From: Massilia sp. PDC64
Lineage (GTDB): Bacteria > Pseudomonadota > Gammaproteobacteria > Burkholderiales > Burkholderiaceae_D
Reading direction: 5' to 3'
DNA: 64,000 nucleotides
Assembly: GCF_900101265.1 (NCBI RefSeq)
Contig: NZ_FMZS01000002.1
Coordinates: 1 to 64,000, forward strand
Translations under genes and position numbers: made by a program
In this document: one piece after another, positions 45,273 through 53,815 of the stretch
How the letters are laid out: each line of letters starts with the position of its first letter
Position numbering within the stretch: the stretch's first letter is position 1
The notes under the pieces: model-generated
What the model saw: only the letters and a program-made list of their open reading frames with translations
Database searches by the model: none
Told to the model about the DNA's origin: nothing

Positions 45273-45419
45273 TTACATTTCAGAGCGGTTCGTGTCACCA
45301 GCCTGCACAGCGGCAGGCGCTGGTGCAAGCGCTGTCGGCGGCACGATGATGAGCTGGCCGTCGACCACGCGCGCTACCAGATCCGGCTCGCGTCCTGGCT
45401 CGATGACGTGCAGGTCCAT
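45273..45419 (-). CDS. Small phage protein coupled to Rz
   Basis: 48 residues (MDLHVIEPGREPDLVARV start, NRSEM end). The ATG overlaps the Rz stop in TGATG, so translation is probably coupled. It contains a hydrophobic LIIVPPTALAP stretch followed by an Ala/Pro-rich tail; no domain is recognised. It is the last gene before the attachment site. Confidence 0.6.
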   Translation of the reverse strand: MDLHVIEPGREPDLVARVVDGQLIIVPPTALAPAPAAVQAGDTNRSEM

Positions 45420-45907
45420 CACGGCACCATGCCTTCGTCTTTGAGCACCGCCTGGCAGGCGCGGCCCGTGGCCAGGTCTTCCTCGACGGCCAACTTCAGC
45501 GCGACAAGATCTCGCTCAACGTCTCGTCGAACCAGCCGGCCGGGTGAATCGGCGCTGTCGCTGCCGGCGGTGCTTTCCGCTTCGGTGGTGGCGGCAGGTC
45601 GGTCACCGCATAGCGCGGAGCCGACGTACACGCGGCGAGTAACAATGCGCTCGCGAACAGGCTGAATCTCTTCATGTTTTTTCTCCGTGATGGTTGCATT
45701 GCTGACGGCCTGGTGCGTGGCCGTGGCGGCGTTCTCGCGCGTGCGCTTCAGCACGGCCGCGGCGTCGGTCTGTGCGCGCTCCTCGATTGCGGCAGCGCGG
45801 CCAGCGTTGTATCGGTGGGCGCCGTACGCGCGCACGCCCAACGTGCCTACGGCAAGCAGCACGACGGCCGCCACCACGCTGACCAGTAGGCGTTCGAGCG
45901 CCGTCAT
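45419..45907 (-). CDS. Rz-like inner-membrane spanin
   Basis: 162 residues. An N-terminal membrane anchor (about 6-25, LLVSVVAAVVLLAVGTLGV) precedes a periplasmic part rich in Ala, Glu and Arg that is predicted helical. This is the layout of Rz i-spanins, which fuse inner and outer membranes in the last step of lysis. An Rz1 lipoprotein is encoded inside it in another frame (45496-45675). Its ATG overlaps the endolysin stop by four bases. Confidence 0.8.
   Translation of the reverse strand: MTALERLLVSVVAAVVLLAVGTLGVRAYGAHRYNAGRAAAIEERAQTDAAAVLKRTRENAATATHQAVSNATITEKKHEEIQPVRERIVTRRVYVGSALCGDRPAATTEAESTAGSDSADSPGRLVRRDVERDLVALKLAVEEDLATGRACQAVLKDEGMVP
45496..45675 (-). CDS. Rz1-like outer-membrane spanin lipoprotein, nested in Rz
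   Basis: 59 residues, entirely within the Rz coding sequence in a different frame. The signal peptide ends in the lipobox LAAC (Cys16), so the mature protein is a lipoprotein. The mature part is short and proline-rich (DLPPPPKRKAPP), as in known Rz1 proteins. It pairs with Rz to span the periplasm. Confidence 0.8.
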   Translation of the reverse strand: MKRFSLFASALLLAACTSAPRYAVTDLPPPPKRKAPPAATAPIHPAGWFDETLSEILSR

Positions 45908-46365
45908 GGCGCCACCGCCGGGACGTCGTACTGCTGGAGGTTCCGGCAGCGGATGATGGCGATCAGCGAGTCGGCGTAGCCGGGGTCTGTCGCATAGCCG
46001 GCAGCAGCCACTGCGCGGGCCCAACCGGGGCCAGTCGTCTCGCGGAAGCACTTTGCGTAGCGCGGGTTGCGGAAGAAGAACTGCGCGCGGTCCTGCAGGC
46101 AGTCGGCCCAACTGCTGTAGGCGCGGAATTTGTCGGTGATGGCGATGCGCTGGCCGTTGACGACCTCGTGCGTCGGCACGTCGACGGTCAGGCCCGTCCA
46201 GGACTTGTCGGCCTTGATCCCGAACAGGTTGTTGCCGCGCACGCGTGAACCCCAGCCAGATTCCAGCGCCGCCTGCGCGATCGTGAAGCTGACCGGGATG
46301 CCGGCCGTCCGCTGGCAGACGCGCGCGCCCGGCAGGATGTTGTCGATGAATTCGGCGGGTGTCAT
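45904..46365 (-). CDS. Phage endolysin, glucosaminidase type (GH73, FlgJ-like)
   Basis: 153 residues, a single catalytic domain. QAALESGWGSRVRGNNLFGIKADKSW carries the catalytic glutamate and the NNLFGIK motif of GH73 enzymes. The later YSSWADCLQDRAQFFFRNPRYAKC and AAAGYATDPGYA stretches also fit. It cleaves the peptidoglycan glycan strand during lysis. No signal peptide is seen, so it depends on the holin. Both ends overlap neighbours by four bases (holin stop, Rz start). Confidence 0.88.
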   Translation of the reverse strand: MTPAEFIDNILPGARVCQRTAGIPVSFTIAQAALESGWGSRVRGNNLFGIKADKSWTGLTVDVPTHEVVNGQRIAITDKFRAYSSWADCLQDRAQFFFRNPRYAKCFRETTGPGWARAVAAAGYATDPGYADSLIAIIRCRNLQQYDVPAVAP

Positions 46366-46763
46366 GGCAGCGCGTCCTTCACGGCTTTCACAGCCTGGGC
46401 TCCGTCGGCAACGATCTCGGTAATGTCCGCGTCGCGCTTCTTGTCGATGTACAGGAACAGCGCGCGAATGATCAGCCAAGCCGGCAGGCCGCACGCGAAC
46501 GCGATGCCGAACATGCCGACCAGGCCGAACACGTCGTTCGCCCAACGCTGCAGGCCGAGCCAACTGATCAGGCAGGCTCCGCCGCCGATCGAGCCGACGA
46601 GCGTGCAGATCAGCGAGGCGTGCCATTCCTGATTGGTTTTGGGCTTCGTCATGGACATGACGATGTATGCGGCCAGACCGGCGCCAATGCCGGTGCCGGC
46701 CAGGCCGCCGAGGATCTTCCAGCCTGCGACGCCGGCTGCGCCGGTCGAGAGAGGTTCACTCAT
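46362..46763 (-). CDS. Putative phage holin
   Basis: 133 residues with about three hydrophobic segments: near residues 18-40 (glycine-rich), 53-72 (LICTLVGSIGGGACLISWLGL) and 78-105 (VFGLVGMFGIAFACGLPAWLIIRALFLYI). A charged tail follows (DKKRDADI). Location directly upstream of the endolysin, with a four-base overlap, supports the holin assignment. The start at MSEPLSTG is chosen; an in-frame ATG five codons upstream is possible. Confidence 0.75.
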   Translation of the reverse strand: MSEPLSTGAAGVAGWKILGGLAGTGIGAGLAAYIVMSMTKPKTNQEWHASLICTLVGSIGGGACLISWLGLQRWANDVFGLVGMFGIAFACGLPAWLIIRALFLYIDKKRDADITEIVADGAQAVKAVKDALP

Positions 46764-46790
46764 TTGATTTGCTTTCATGGGGAAAAGGAA

Positions 46791-46816
46791 AGGCCACCGC
46801 TCGGGTGGCCTATAAT
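46791..46816. promoter_or_regulatory. Inverted repeat fused to a TATAAT box
   Basis: AGGCCACC (46791-46798) and GGTGGCCT (46804-46811) form an 8-base stem with a 5-base loop. The last T begins TATAAT at 46811-46816 on the plus strand, 24 bases before the small peptide gene. No good -35 is seen. On the minus strand the same hairpin is followed by TTTCCTTTTCC and could terminate transcription ahead of the holin. It may serve as operator, terminator or both. Confidence 0.5.
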
Positions 46817-46840
46817 TGTTGGAAACACAAGGAGAACTAC

Positions 46841-46918
46841 ATGCACTTCGATCCGATCCAGCTGGGCTCCGTGATCGCGATGCTCATCGTCGGCTGGTGG
46901 AACTCGCGCGGGAAGTGA
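46841..46918 (+). CDS. 25-residue membrane peptide, opposite strand
   Basis: The product MHFDPIQLGSVIAMLIVGWW plus NSRGK is one hydrophobic segment with a charged end. AAGGAG is six bases before the ATG, and TATAAT lies 24 bases upstream, so it has its own expression signals. It is read against the surrounding late genes, in the gap between the 705-residue virion protein (whose stop is at 46919) and the holin. No relative is recognised. It could be a lysogeny-expressed peptide, a toxin or an antiholin-like regulator; all are inference. Confidence 0.6.
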   Translation: MHFDPIQLGSVIAMLIVGWWNSRGK

Positions 46919-49036
46919 TCAGCGGTTTCGACCATCCTGTTCGAGCATGAACGCGGCCGGGCCGAGCGCCACCCCGGGGGCCAGCAGCGGCGCGCGCGGC
47001 ACCGGCATCGCGATGTTCGCCGGGACGTTCAACGCCTGCCCGGCCTTCATGCCAATCACGATGTTCTGGACGGCCGGCTGCACGGATGGGCCCAACACGG
47101 GCACTTTCGACAGCAACGAGCTGTTCGCGATCCGATCCAACCACATCGCGCCCGCAGTGCTGGCCGTATTCGAGTTGTTCACGGCCGAGCCTACCGGCTG
47201 GAACTGCTCATAGCTGGCCACGCGCCCGATTGCCTTCATCTGGTGGACCTCGTCAGGGCTGAAGAACAGGTTCAGCTTGCGCTCGCCGATCGCATTCAGG
47301 GCCTTGTTGTAATTCGACTGGCTGAAGTTCCCAACCTCGTCGGCCGCGCCGCCCAGCGCTTTTTGTTTCAGGTAGCCGGCGATCTGCTGGCGAACCGCGT
47401 CCATCGCTTCGGGGCTGCCCGCGATCTGGTTCTTCAACTGGGCCACGCTCATCACGCTCGCACCGTTGCCACTGCCGACGATGAATTGCTGGACGAACTT
47501 ATCCGGCTCGACGCCGTCGCGCACGGCCTGCAGGGCGGGCGTGCGCTCGACCGTCTGCATCCAGTTTCGATTCGCGGCGCGCGCGCGGCTGAAGGCGTCC
47601 AGCGCTTCCTGGCCAATGCTTGCCACCGGTGCTGCATTGGCCAGACCGCCGGACACCGTCATCTGGTTGCCGCCGAAGATCGGCGACGGCCCGTGCTCGC
47701 CCAGCAGCGGCGTTTCGTCCAGCGCTTGGCGCACGAGGCCCAGGGCCGTGCGCACGTTGCCGTCGCTGCTGTTGCGCTGCAGCCTGCCGATGCCGGTCTT
47801 GAACTGCTCGGCAATGTCGACGTTCAGCGGGATCTGGCCGCTGGCGAAGCCGTTCAGTTTGTTGCGGATGTCCGGCGTCAGGAAGCTTTCGACGTTCGCC
47901 TCGTTCAGCAGATCACCCGCGCGCTGGGTGAATGCGTACGGATCGAGCGGCGCCGCGCGGCCTGCAGAATCGCGCGCCTGCCCGTAGAGGCCGCTGATCT
48001 GGGCCTGTGCCTGCGCGTTGCGTTCGGCAAGGGCGCCCATGATCGTCTGCGCGCCACCGATCGGATCAGCGGCGGCACGAGCGCCAAGGTCGTTCAGCCC
48101 GTTGATCAGCGCGCGGTTGTTCGCGTTCTCCATCTGGCCCAGCTGCTGCGCAAGCGGGTCCTTGCTGTTGATGCCCAGCTTGGCCAGATTCTTCTGCTGC
48201 GAGACGATGGCCGGGTCCAGTGTCAGGCCGGCCGCCGTCGGCGTCGCTCCGGTCAGCCGGTAGTCGGCGAGGCGTTGGATTGCCTCGGGCGACAGCAGGC
48301 CGCCCGTCTTGTACGCGGCCGTGACGTCGTTCCTGATGCCGTTTGCCACGTTCGCAGGCAGATCGCCCAGCGTGATGCCGGATTCCTTCAGCGCGTTGTT
48401 GATCGTGACGTCGATCTGTTGCGGCGCAGACGCGCGAGGCGCGAGAGCGCGGCCGGCTGCCGCAACGCCGCGCTGTGCGGCTGCCATGCCCAGCGGCGCG
48501 GCCAGGCCACCGGCGATCGAGGCGACCAGCTGGGCGCCATCGTTGCCGCCGGTCTCGCGCGCGTACCCGCCGGCGAGACCGGAGCCGGCCGCGGAGACAA
48601 GCTGCTGCCCTGGATTGGATGCGAGCATGCGGCCGACGCCTTGCGTGACGCCGGATGCGCCCTTCGCTAGCGCCGCGCCAGCGCCGAGCGGCACGACGCC
48701 GCCGGCTACCGTGCGCGCGGCGTCGCCGACAATCCGCTCCTGCGCGGTCTGCGGCTGCGGCAGGCCAAGCGCATTCGCGAGCACCTGACCGCTGCCCGGC
48801 TTCGAGTTGACGCCCACCGCGTTGAGCGCGACGCGGAACGGCGTGGCCAGGGTGTCGAGCATGCCGCCGACGCCCTCCAGGCCGTAACGCGCGGTCAGGC
48901 CCAGCTGGCGGGGCACGTCCGCGATCGCGTCGTTCAACTGCTGGCCGAACGGCTTGGCTTTCGGTGCGTCGTCCGGCAGCAGGGTGTACGTGCCCTTGGC
49001 GGGCGCACCGTTTTCGTCGATGAGGGTGTATCCCAT
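46919..49036 (-). CDS. Large virion protein, probable DNA-ejection protein
   Basis: 705 residues rich in Ala, Gly, Gln and Asn, with a glycine/alanine-rich amphipathic region (about 100-200) and long helical stretches. In podoviruses the two or three large proteins between tail genes and lysis genes are internal ejection proteins (compare P22 gp7, gp20, gp16). The assignment rests on position and composition. It starts three bases after the upstream 551-residue gene ends. Confidence 0.6.
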   Translation of the reverse strand: MGYTLIDENGAPAKGTYTLLPDDAPKAKPFGQQLNDAIADVPRQLGLTARYGLEGVGGMLDTLATPFRVALNAVGVNSKPGSGQVLANALGLPQPQTAQERIVGDAARTVAGGVVPLGAGAALAKGASGVTQGVGRMLASNPGQQLVSAAGSGLAGGYARETGGNDGAQLVASIAGGLAAPLGMAAAQRGVAAAGRALAPRASAPQQIDVTINNALKESGITLGDLPANVANGIRNDVTAAYKTGGLLSPEAIQRLADYRLTGATPTAAGLTLDPAIVSQQKNLAKLGINSKDPLAQQLGQMENANNRALINGLNDLGARAAADPIGGAQTIMGALAERNAQAQAQISGLYGQARDSAGRAAPLDPYAFTQRAGDLLNEANVESFLTPDIRNKLNGFASGQIPLNVDIAEQFKTGIGRLQRNSSDGNVRTALGLVRQALDETPLLGEHGPSPIFGGNQMTVSGGLANAAPVASIGQEALDAFSRARAANRNWMQTVERTPALQAVRDGVEPDKFVQQFIVGSGNGASVMSVAQLKNQIAGSPEAMDAVRQQIAGYLKQKALGGAADEVGNFSQSNYNKALNAIGERKLNLFFSPDEVHQMKAIGRVASYEQFQPVGSAVNNSNTASTAGAMWLDRIANSSLLSKVPVLGPSVQPAVQNIVIGMKAGQALNVPANIAMPVPRAPLLAPGVALGPAAFMLEQDGRNR

Positions 49037-49039
49037 GCC

Positions 49040-50695
49040 TTACTCCTTTACCCACTTGCTGCCGTCGGAACGGTAGGTTGTCCCGTTGTCGGCGCGCATG
49101 CGCCTTCCGGTGAACTGCGCGGCCGGCGGCAACATGTCGAACTTCTGCGGTGCGGCCGGTGCGTGCGGCGCCGTCGCCGCCGCCGGCGCGTGATCCGGCT
49201 GGTACGTGCGCGGATCCGCCTGGCTGGCGAATTGCTGCTGGGCGCCGTAGTAGCCTTGCACGTCGTTGTTCATCTTGAAAGGCAGTAGCTGCTGGTACAT
49301 TCCCTGGCGCATCTTCACCTGGCCGATCACCTCGTCGGCTGCTTTGATGATGGCGTCCGTCTGCATGTGGCTGTTCGGGTTCGCGGCTTGGGCGAGCGCC
49401 TGAAGCGCATCCGACCCGCCGCCGCTCGCGCCGAGGCGCATGTTGATCGCCAACATGTTCGCGTTCTTGTTCAGCAGGTCGGTCGCCGAGGCCAGGTCTT
49501 TCGCCGGCTGCATGCCGCCCATGGTCAGCAGGCCGTTCACGTACGCCAGTTTGTCGGCACTCGTGCCGGTGATCGCCTTCGGCGCCAGCTTCTTGATGTT
49601 GTCCAGAATGGCCAGCGTGACCGGTGCGTTCTTGTTGGCGGCGTACAGGTCGGCGAAGTCGTTGTTCATCGTCTCGACGTTGCCGGTGATGGACTTTTCG
49701 ACGCCCGGGGCCAAGCTGGGCGTGACGCGCTGCGCCTGGGCCTGCTGGTATGCCGCCAGCGCGGCCTGTGCGTCCTTGTTGCCGGCGGCGGCGCTCTTCT
49801 CCAGCAGCTTGAGCGTGCCGGCCGAGATCGTGCCGCCGGTCCAGGACGCACCGGACGCTGCAGCGAGCTTGTTCGTGAACACGGGGTTCCCGCTCGCGTC
49901 GAAGCCTGCCATCGGCTCGGCCTGGTTCTTGCCGGCCTGATCGGCGTACGCATTAATCTGCTCGACGCCCGCGGCGCCCTGCAGCGGCGTCACGCCGGTA
50001 ACGCGGCCGTTTTCGATGGTGGGCACGGCATTCTTCGGGATGATCGGCGCCATCGCGGCGATCGTGCCGTCCGGGTTGTACATCGGCGCGCCCGCGCGAC
50101 CCGCCACGAGCGGGACGTGGTTCTGCTTGAAGACCTGCTGCTGCATGACCTGGCGGCCCAAGTCCGAATTCGGATCGATGCCGGCCTGGATGAGCAGCTT
50201 CGTGAAGTCCGTCGGTTTGCTACGGTCGTTCATCCATTCGCCGATATGCTCACCGTTCTTGAATGCGAGATCTGCGGCGATCGCGGCCGCAGGTACGCCG
50301 CCGAAGCCGGGCGTGCCACTCGATGCCGATGGCGCCGCGCCGGCAGCGCCCGACGGCACGGACGCAACGCTCATCCCTGGCGCGGCTGCGCCGGCCATCG
50401 CGGACGGCTGCCCACGGCCGAGCGCGTCCGCAAGAAAGTCGTTGATCAGGTTGTTCTTCCGGGTCGCCTGCGCAACCTGCTGCTGGAGCATCGCCATCTG
50501 CATCTGCTCCTTTTGCTGGTCCAGCGCCTGTTGCTTACCGGCCTGGTATCCGGTCAGGCCGCTGGCCGCCACCTGGCCCAGGCTGTGCGGCATGATCGAC
50601 GGGCCCGACGCATTGAGCAGCCCTGCGGCCGCAGCCAGCAGACCCTGTCGCTGGACAGGATCGTCGCTGTTGAAGAGGTCAAGAAGTCCTGCCAT
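49040..50695 (-). CDS. Virion protein, probable DNA-ejection protein
   Basis: 551 residues. The start MAGLLDLFNSDDPVQRQGLLAAAAGLL is hydrophobic, and a Gln-rich helical stretch (QQKEQMQMAMLQQQVAQATRK) follows near residue 60. The C-terminus FTGRRMRADNGTTYRSDGSKWVKE resembles short repeat ends seen in phage internal proteins. It sits between two other ejection-type genes. No enzyme domain is recognised. Confidence 0.6.
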   Translation of the reverse strand: MAGLLDLFNSDDPVQRQGLLAAAAGLLNASGPSIMPHSLGQVAASGLTGYQAGKQQALDQQKEQMQMAMLQQQVAQATRKNNLINDFLADALGRGQPSAMAGAAAPGMSVASVPSGAAGAAPSASSGTPGFGGVPAAAIAADLAFKNGEHIGEWMNDRSKPTDFTKLLIQAGIDPNSDLGRQVMQQQVFKQNHVPLVAGRAGAPMYNPDGTIAAMAPIIPKNAVPTIENGRVTGVTPLQGAAGVEQINAYADQAGKNQAEPMAGFDASGNPVFTNKLAAASGASWTGGTISAGTLKLLEKSAAAGNKDAQAALAAYQQAQAQRVTPSLAPGVEKSITGNVETMNNDFADLYAANKNAPVTLAILDNIKKLAPKAITGTSADKLAYVNGLLTMGGMQPAKDLASATDLLNKNANMLAINMRLGASGGGSDALQALAQAANPNSHMQTDAIIKAADEVIGQVKMRQGMYQQLLPFKMNNDVQGYYGAQQQFASQADPRTYQPDHAPAAATAPHAPAAPQKFDMLPPAAQFTGRRMRADNGTTYRSDGSKWVKE

Positions 50696-50704
50696 GGTTG
50701 ATCC

Positions 50705-51937
50705 TTAAATCGAGGAGAGGAACGGCAGCGACGGAACCTGCATCGAGGTAGCCGGCGTGTACCCGCCGATCGAACTCGGCGTGTTGTAGAGCGAGCTGGA
50801 GCCGCCTGACAGGCTGCCCAGCAGGCCGCTCATCTGACCGCCGAGCATTGCGCCGCCCAGCATGTTGCCAGCGGTGTTCTGGTACAGCGGCTGCGAGACG
50901 TTCCCGGTCGTGTTGTTCGTCGTGTTCGTCGTCGCCCCGGCCCCCATGAACGGCGCCAGGATGCCCGCCGTAGCCCCGAGCCGCGTCAGGTCGCTGTTCG
51001 CGTAGTTACCCGCGCTGTTGATGAGCCCTTGCTGGAGTCCGACGCCGGCAATCTTGTTCGAGCTGTTCAGGGCGTTCGTGTTCAGCAGCGAATTGACGTT
51101 CGTGTTGTCCGCCGCTTGGCGTGCGGCTGCGTCAGCCGCGGCTGTCGCGTACTGCTGCGCGCTCAAGCCCTGCGCCGCCGAGAGGGCGCGGTTCTGGCCC
51201 ATCTGGTAGTCATTGGCGAGCTGCCCGGTGGTGTTCGCGCTATTCGCCAGCCCGAGCTGGGTGTTCGCGTTCGTCAGCTGGTTCGTGTAGTCCGACAGCG
51301 CGTTGCCCTCCGCGATGCCTTGGCGGCTGCCGCCATACTGGCCGGCGAGCACCGAATTGCTGCGCAGGCTCGGCAAGACGTTGCGCATCAGATTGTTCGT
51401 CAGGTCCGTCTGGTTCTTCTGGAACTGCGCGCCGGTCAACTGCGTGCCGTAGCTCAACGAGTCGCGCAGCGCCTGGTTGTTGCCGCCGCTGAGCAGGCTG
51501 TTGAACGTCGGCGTCAGGTCGATGTTGTTCTGACTCGGCGCGTCGATCTGTGCGGCACCAATCGTCGGAAACTGGTACGGGTTCTTCAGCAGGCTGGTCG
51601 TGCCGCCCAGCGCGTCGTACAGCATCGTCTGCGCGTTCGCGTTATTGAAGTCCTTTCCGACATCGGACAGCAGGTTGTGCTGTCCCATCGAGTTGGCCAG
51701 ACCGCCCAGCACGCCGCCGCTGCCGTTCAACCCGATCATCTGGGCAATCGCCGGGTTCAGCGTCGTGCTGGTGGTTCCGGTCTGGGTGCCGCTCTGGTTC
51801 GTGGTCAGATTGCTCGGCTGGCTTTTGCCGCCGAGCAGGCCGCCAACCGCACCACCAATGGCGCCGCCGACGGGCCCGCCGAAGATCGTGCCCGCGATGG
51901 GTGCCGCGATGCTCGCAATGCTACTGAGAAGTCCCAT
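50705..51937 (-). CDS. Virion protein with glycine-zipper start, probable ejection/injection protein
   Basis: 410 residues. The first 40 residues are glycine-zipper-like (APIAGTIFGGPVGGAIGGAVGG), as in proteins that insert into membranes. The rest is rich in Asn, Gln, Ser and Thr (NTTNNTTGN). This composition is common in podoviral injection proteins. A GNRA-type hairpin (51951-51962) and TAGGAG precede the ATG. Confidence 0.6.
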   Translation of the reverse strand: MGLLSSIASIAAPIAGTIFGGPVGGAIGGAVGGLLGGKSQPSNLTTNQSGTQTGTTSTTLNPAIAQMIGLNGSGGVLGGLANSMGQHNLLSDVGKDFNNANAQTMLYDALGGTTSLLKNPYQFPTIGAAQIDAPSQNNIDLTPTFNSLLSGGNNQALRDSLSYGTQLTGAQFQKNQTDLTNNLMRNVLPSLRSNSVLAGQYGGSRQGIAEGNALSDYTNQLTNANTQLGLANSANTTGQLANDYQMGQNRALSAAQGLSAQQYATAAADAAARQAADNTNVNSLLNTNALNSSNKIAGVGLQQGLINSAGNYANSDLTRLGATAGILAPFMGAGATTNTTNNTTGNVSQPLYQNTAGNMLGGAMLGGQMSGLLGSLSGGSSSLYNTPSSIGGYTPATSMQVPSLPFLSSI

Positions 51938-51950
51938 GTAAATCTCCTAC

Positions 51951-51962
51951 CGCCTCACGGCG
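51951..51962 (-). promoter_or_regulatory. GNRA hairpin A, upstream of the 410-residue virion gene
   Basis: On the minus strand this reads CGCC-GTGA-GGCG, a four-pair stem closed by a GNRA tetraloop, ending 13 bases before the start codon. It is followed directly by GTAGGAG. It shares 19 identical bases (51951-51969) with hairpin C at 59183-59201. Confidence 0.65.
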
Positions 51963-51977
51963 TATGAGTAAAAAATG

Positions 51978-52247
51978 TCAGCCCAGAAATTTCCAGGCAG
52001 TTCCGTCGTATCGGTAAAGACCGGCGCCGTCGCCGGGGTCCCACTGCGTACCGTCGGCATTGCGCAGCATTCCGGCGCGCGGTTTCGCAGGCGGCGCGTA
52101 GACGACTGGCGCGAACCCGTCGGCTACGGCGTCGATCGCGGTCTTCAGTCGCGTCAGCTCCTCGCGCAGGAAGCGCTGGAGCTGCGCCGGGTCCGCCGGC
52201 GGCTCGCCGGGCTGATAGCTGTTGCTGTTGCTGTTCGTCGGTCGCAT
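51978..52247 (-). CDS. Small phage structural protein
   Basis: 89 residues. A helical middle (AQLQRFLREELTRLKTAIDAVADG) could form a coiled coil. The C-terminus RNADGTQWDPGDGAGLYRYDGTAWKFLG is of the kind found at ends of tail or neck accessory proteins. It overlaps the upstream tail gene by one base. No family is recognised. Confidence 0.6.
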   Translation of the reverse strand: MRPTNSNSNSYQPGEPPADPAQLQRFLREELTRLKTAIDAVADGFAPVVYAPPAKPRAGMLRNADGTQWDPGDGAGLYRYDGTAWKFLG

Positions 52248-53809
52248 CAGAATTCCCCTGCGTCCGAAACTTCGATGCTGAAGCCGTCGAGGCGCCAGCT
52301 GTACGCCGTGCCGGTCTCGAAGCGAATCGCGAGGTACCGGCCCGACACGAAGCGGTCGACCTTGATCGTGCTGCCGATCGTGAACGGGTCAGCATCTGCC
52401 CACGTCGGTTCGCCGTCCGGGGTGTCCGACCAGCCTAGTCGCACCATCACCGTGCCGCCGCGGTTCCCGCTGATGCGGGGGCGCACGCACGAAATCTCCT
52501 TGATGCGCTCGGGCGCGTCGAAGTGCAGCGCGCGGCGCTCGATCCAGGCGTCCGGCAACTCGCCGTCGAAGCTGGCAGAGGCGTCGAGCAGGAACAGCTT
52601 GACGTCGGCGCTGCCCATCATGACGCGCGCCGTATCCGGCGTGTAATCCGGGCCGTTCCACGCAGTCAGGTCCGTGTCCCACGGCGCGCTGTCCTGGTTC
52701 CAGTTGCCGGCCAGCGAGTTGTCGACCGGGCCGTATGCCGCGTGCGTGATGTTCGGCAGCGTACGGAAGGACACCGTGCCGTCGACGTAGTTGTAGACCA
52801 GCGCCGTGTCGCACCAGGTGGCGCCGATGCTCGGGTAGGCAACGAGGATCTCGTTCAGGAACGGGTTCTTGAAGACGAAGACCTTGCCCTTGTTCGTGAC
52901 GTCGATGTTCTGGAAGAAGAACCGGCGCGCCTTCTTGTCGAGCACGGAGGCGGCAGAAAAACCGTCGTGGATCACGATGTCGCTGCCCGTGACGACGAAA
53001 TGCATGTTCTGCATGCCGCTGTCGAAGTCGACGGCGCAATTCATGTTCAGCAGCCCGCTCATGCCCGAGACCTTGCGCGGCTTCAGGATAAACACGCCGC
53101 CGATGTAGTCGATCGCCCAGGTAGAGGATTCCTTGTACACGACAAAGCTGTCCTTCAGGCCTAGACCGTCGACGAGCGGGTCCTGGCCCTCGGCTAGGTC
53201 AAATTCGCCCGCGTCCTGCGTCGCGTCGGCCTCGTTCCACGTCGACGGCAGCGCGCCAGCGACGGCCAGATTCGACCACTTCACCATGTAGGGGTAGAGC
53301 GTACCGGCCTTGGTCACGCCGAGCGCGATCAGCATGTTCTTGTACTGGCGGATCACCTTGCACGACACGCCTGCCGGCCACGCAGGCAGGTCGGCAAATT
53401 TGTGCGTCAGGTTCTGGTCCCAGTACATCGGCGGCTTGCCGTCGCCAGCGTTCAGGACAGGCACGCCGCCGAACACGCACCCGGACCAGGCGTTGACCGT
53501 GCCCGCACGTGGCGTGACGTGCGTGATGTCGGTGTGCACTGACGATCCGGACGCGTTCGAGACGGCGAACACGTGCGCGGCCGTCGCATACAGCCAGTAC
53601 CGCAGGCCGCCGACGTTCGCCTGCAGCAGGTACTGCGGCGCTTCACTCGGGCTGTTGTACACCTGGCCGTGGCCGAGGAACTGCAGCGCGGCGCCGTCGA
53701 GGAATCGGACGTTACTGGCGTCCGACCAGGCGCCCGGCGGGAGCTCGGACGCGGCGACGTCTTTGATGACGCCGATCGCCCCGGGCTTGTCGAACGGGAT
53801 GGGTTTCAT
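52247..53809 (-). CDS. Phage tail hub/stabilisation protein (P22 gp10-like)
   Basis: 520 residues, beta-rich. The start IPFDKPGAIGVIKDVAASELPPGAWSDASNVRF is typical of a large podoviral family annotated as tail or head-tail proteins. These sit below the adaptor and carry the tail needle. No signal peptide or enzyme motif is seen. The preceding gene at 53816 ends six bases before its start. Confidence 0.65.
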   Translation of the reverse strand: MKPIPFDKPGAIGVIKDVAASELPPGAWSDASNVRFLDGAALQFLGHGQVYNSPSEAPQYLLQANVGGLRYWLYATAAHVFAVSNASGSSVHTDITHVTPRAGTVNAWSGCVFGGVPVLNAGDGKPPMYWDQNLTHKFADLPAWPAGVSCKVIRQYKNMLIALGVTKAGTLYPYMVKWSNLAVAGALPSTWNEADATQDAGEFDLAEGQDPLVDGLGLKDSFVVYKESSTWAIDYIGGVFILKPRKVSGMSGLLNMNCAVDFDSGMQNMHFVVTGSDIVIHDGFSAASVLDKKARRFFFQNIDVTNKGKVFVFKNPFLNEILVAYPSIGATWCDTALVYNYVDGTVSFRTLPNITHAAYGPVDNSLAGNWNQDSAPWDTDLTAWNGPDYTPDTARVMMGSADVKLFLLDASASFDGELPDAWIERRALHFDAPERIKEISCVRPRISGNRGGTVMVRLGWSDTPDGEPTWADADPFTIGSTIKVDRFVSGRYLAIRFETGTAYSWRLDGFSIEVSDAGEF

Positions 53810-53815
53810 TTCCCC

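Noticed and set aside
45201..45665. A plus-strand frame of 154 codons across Rz and Rz1
   Set aside because: It is antisense to two well-supported lysis genes and has no domain or ribosome-binding site.
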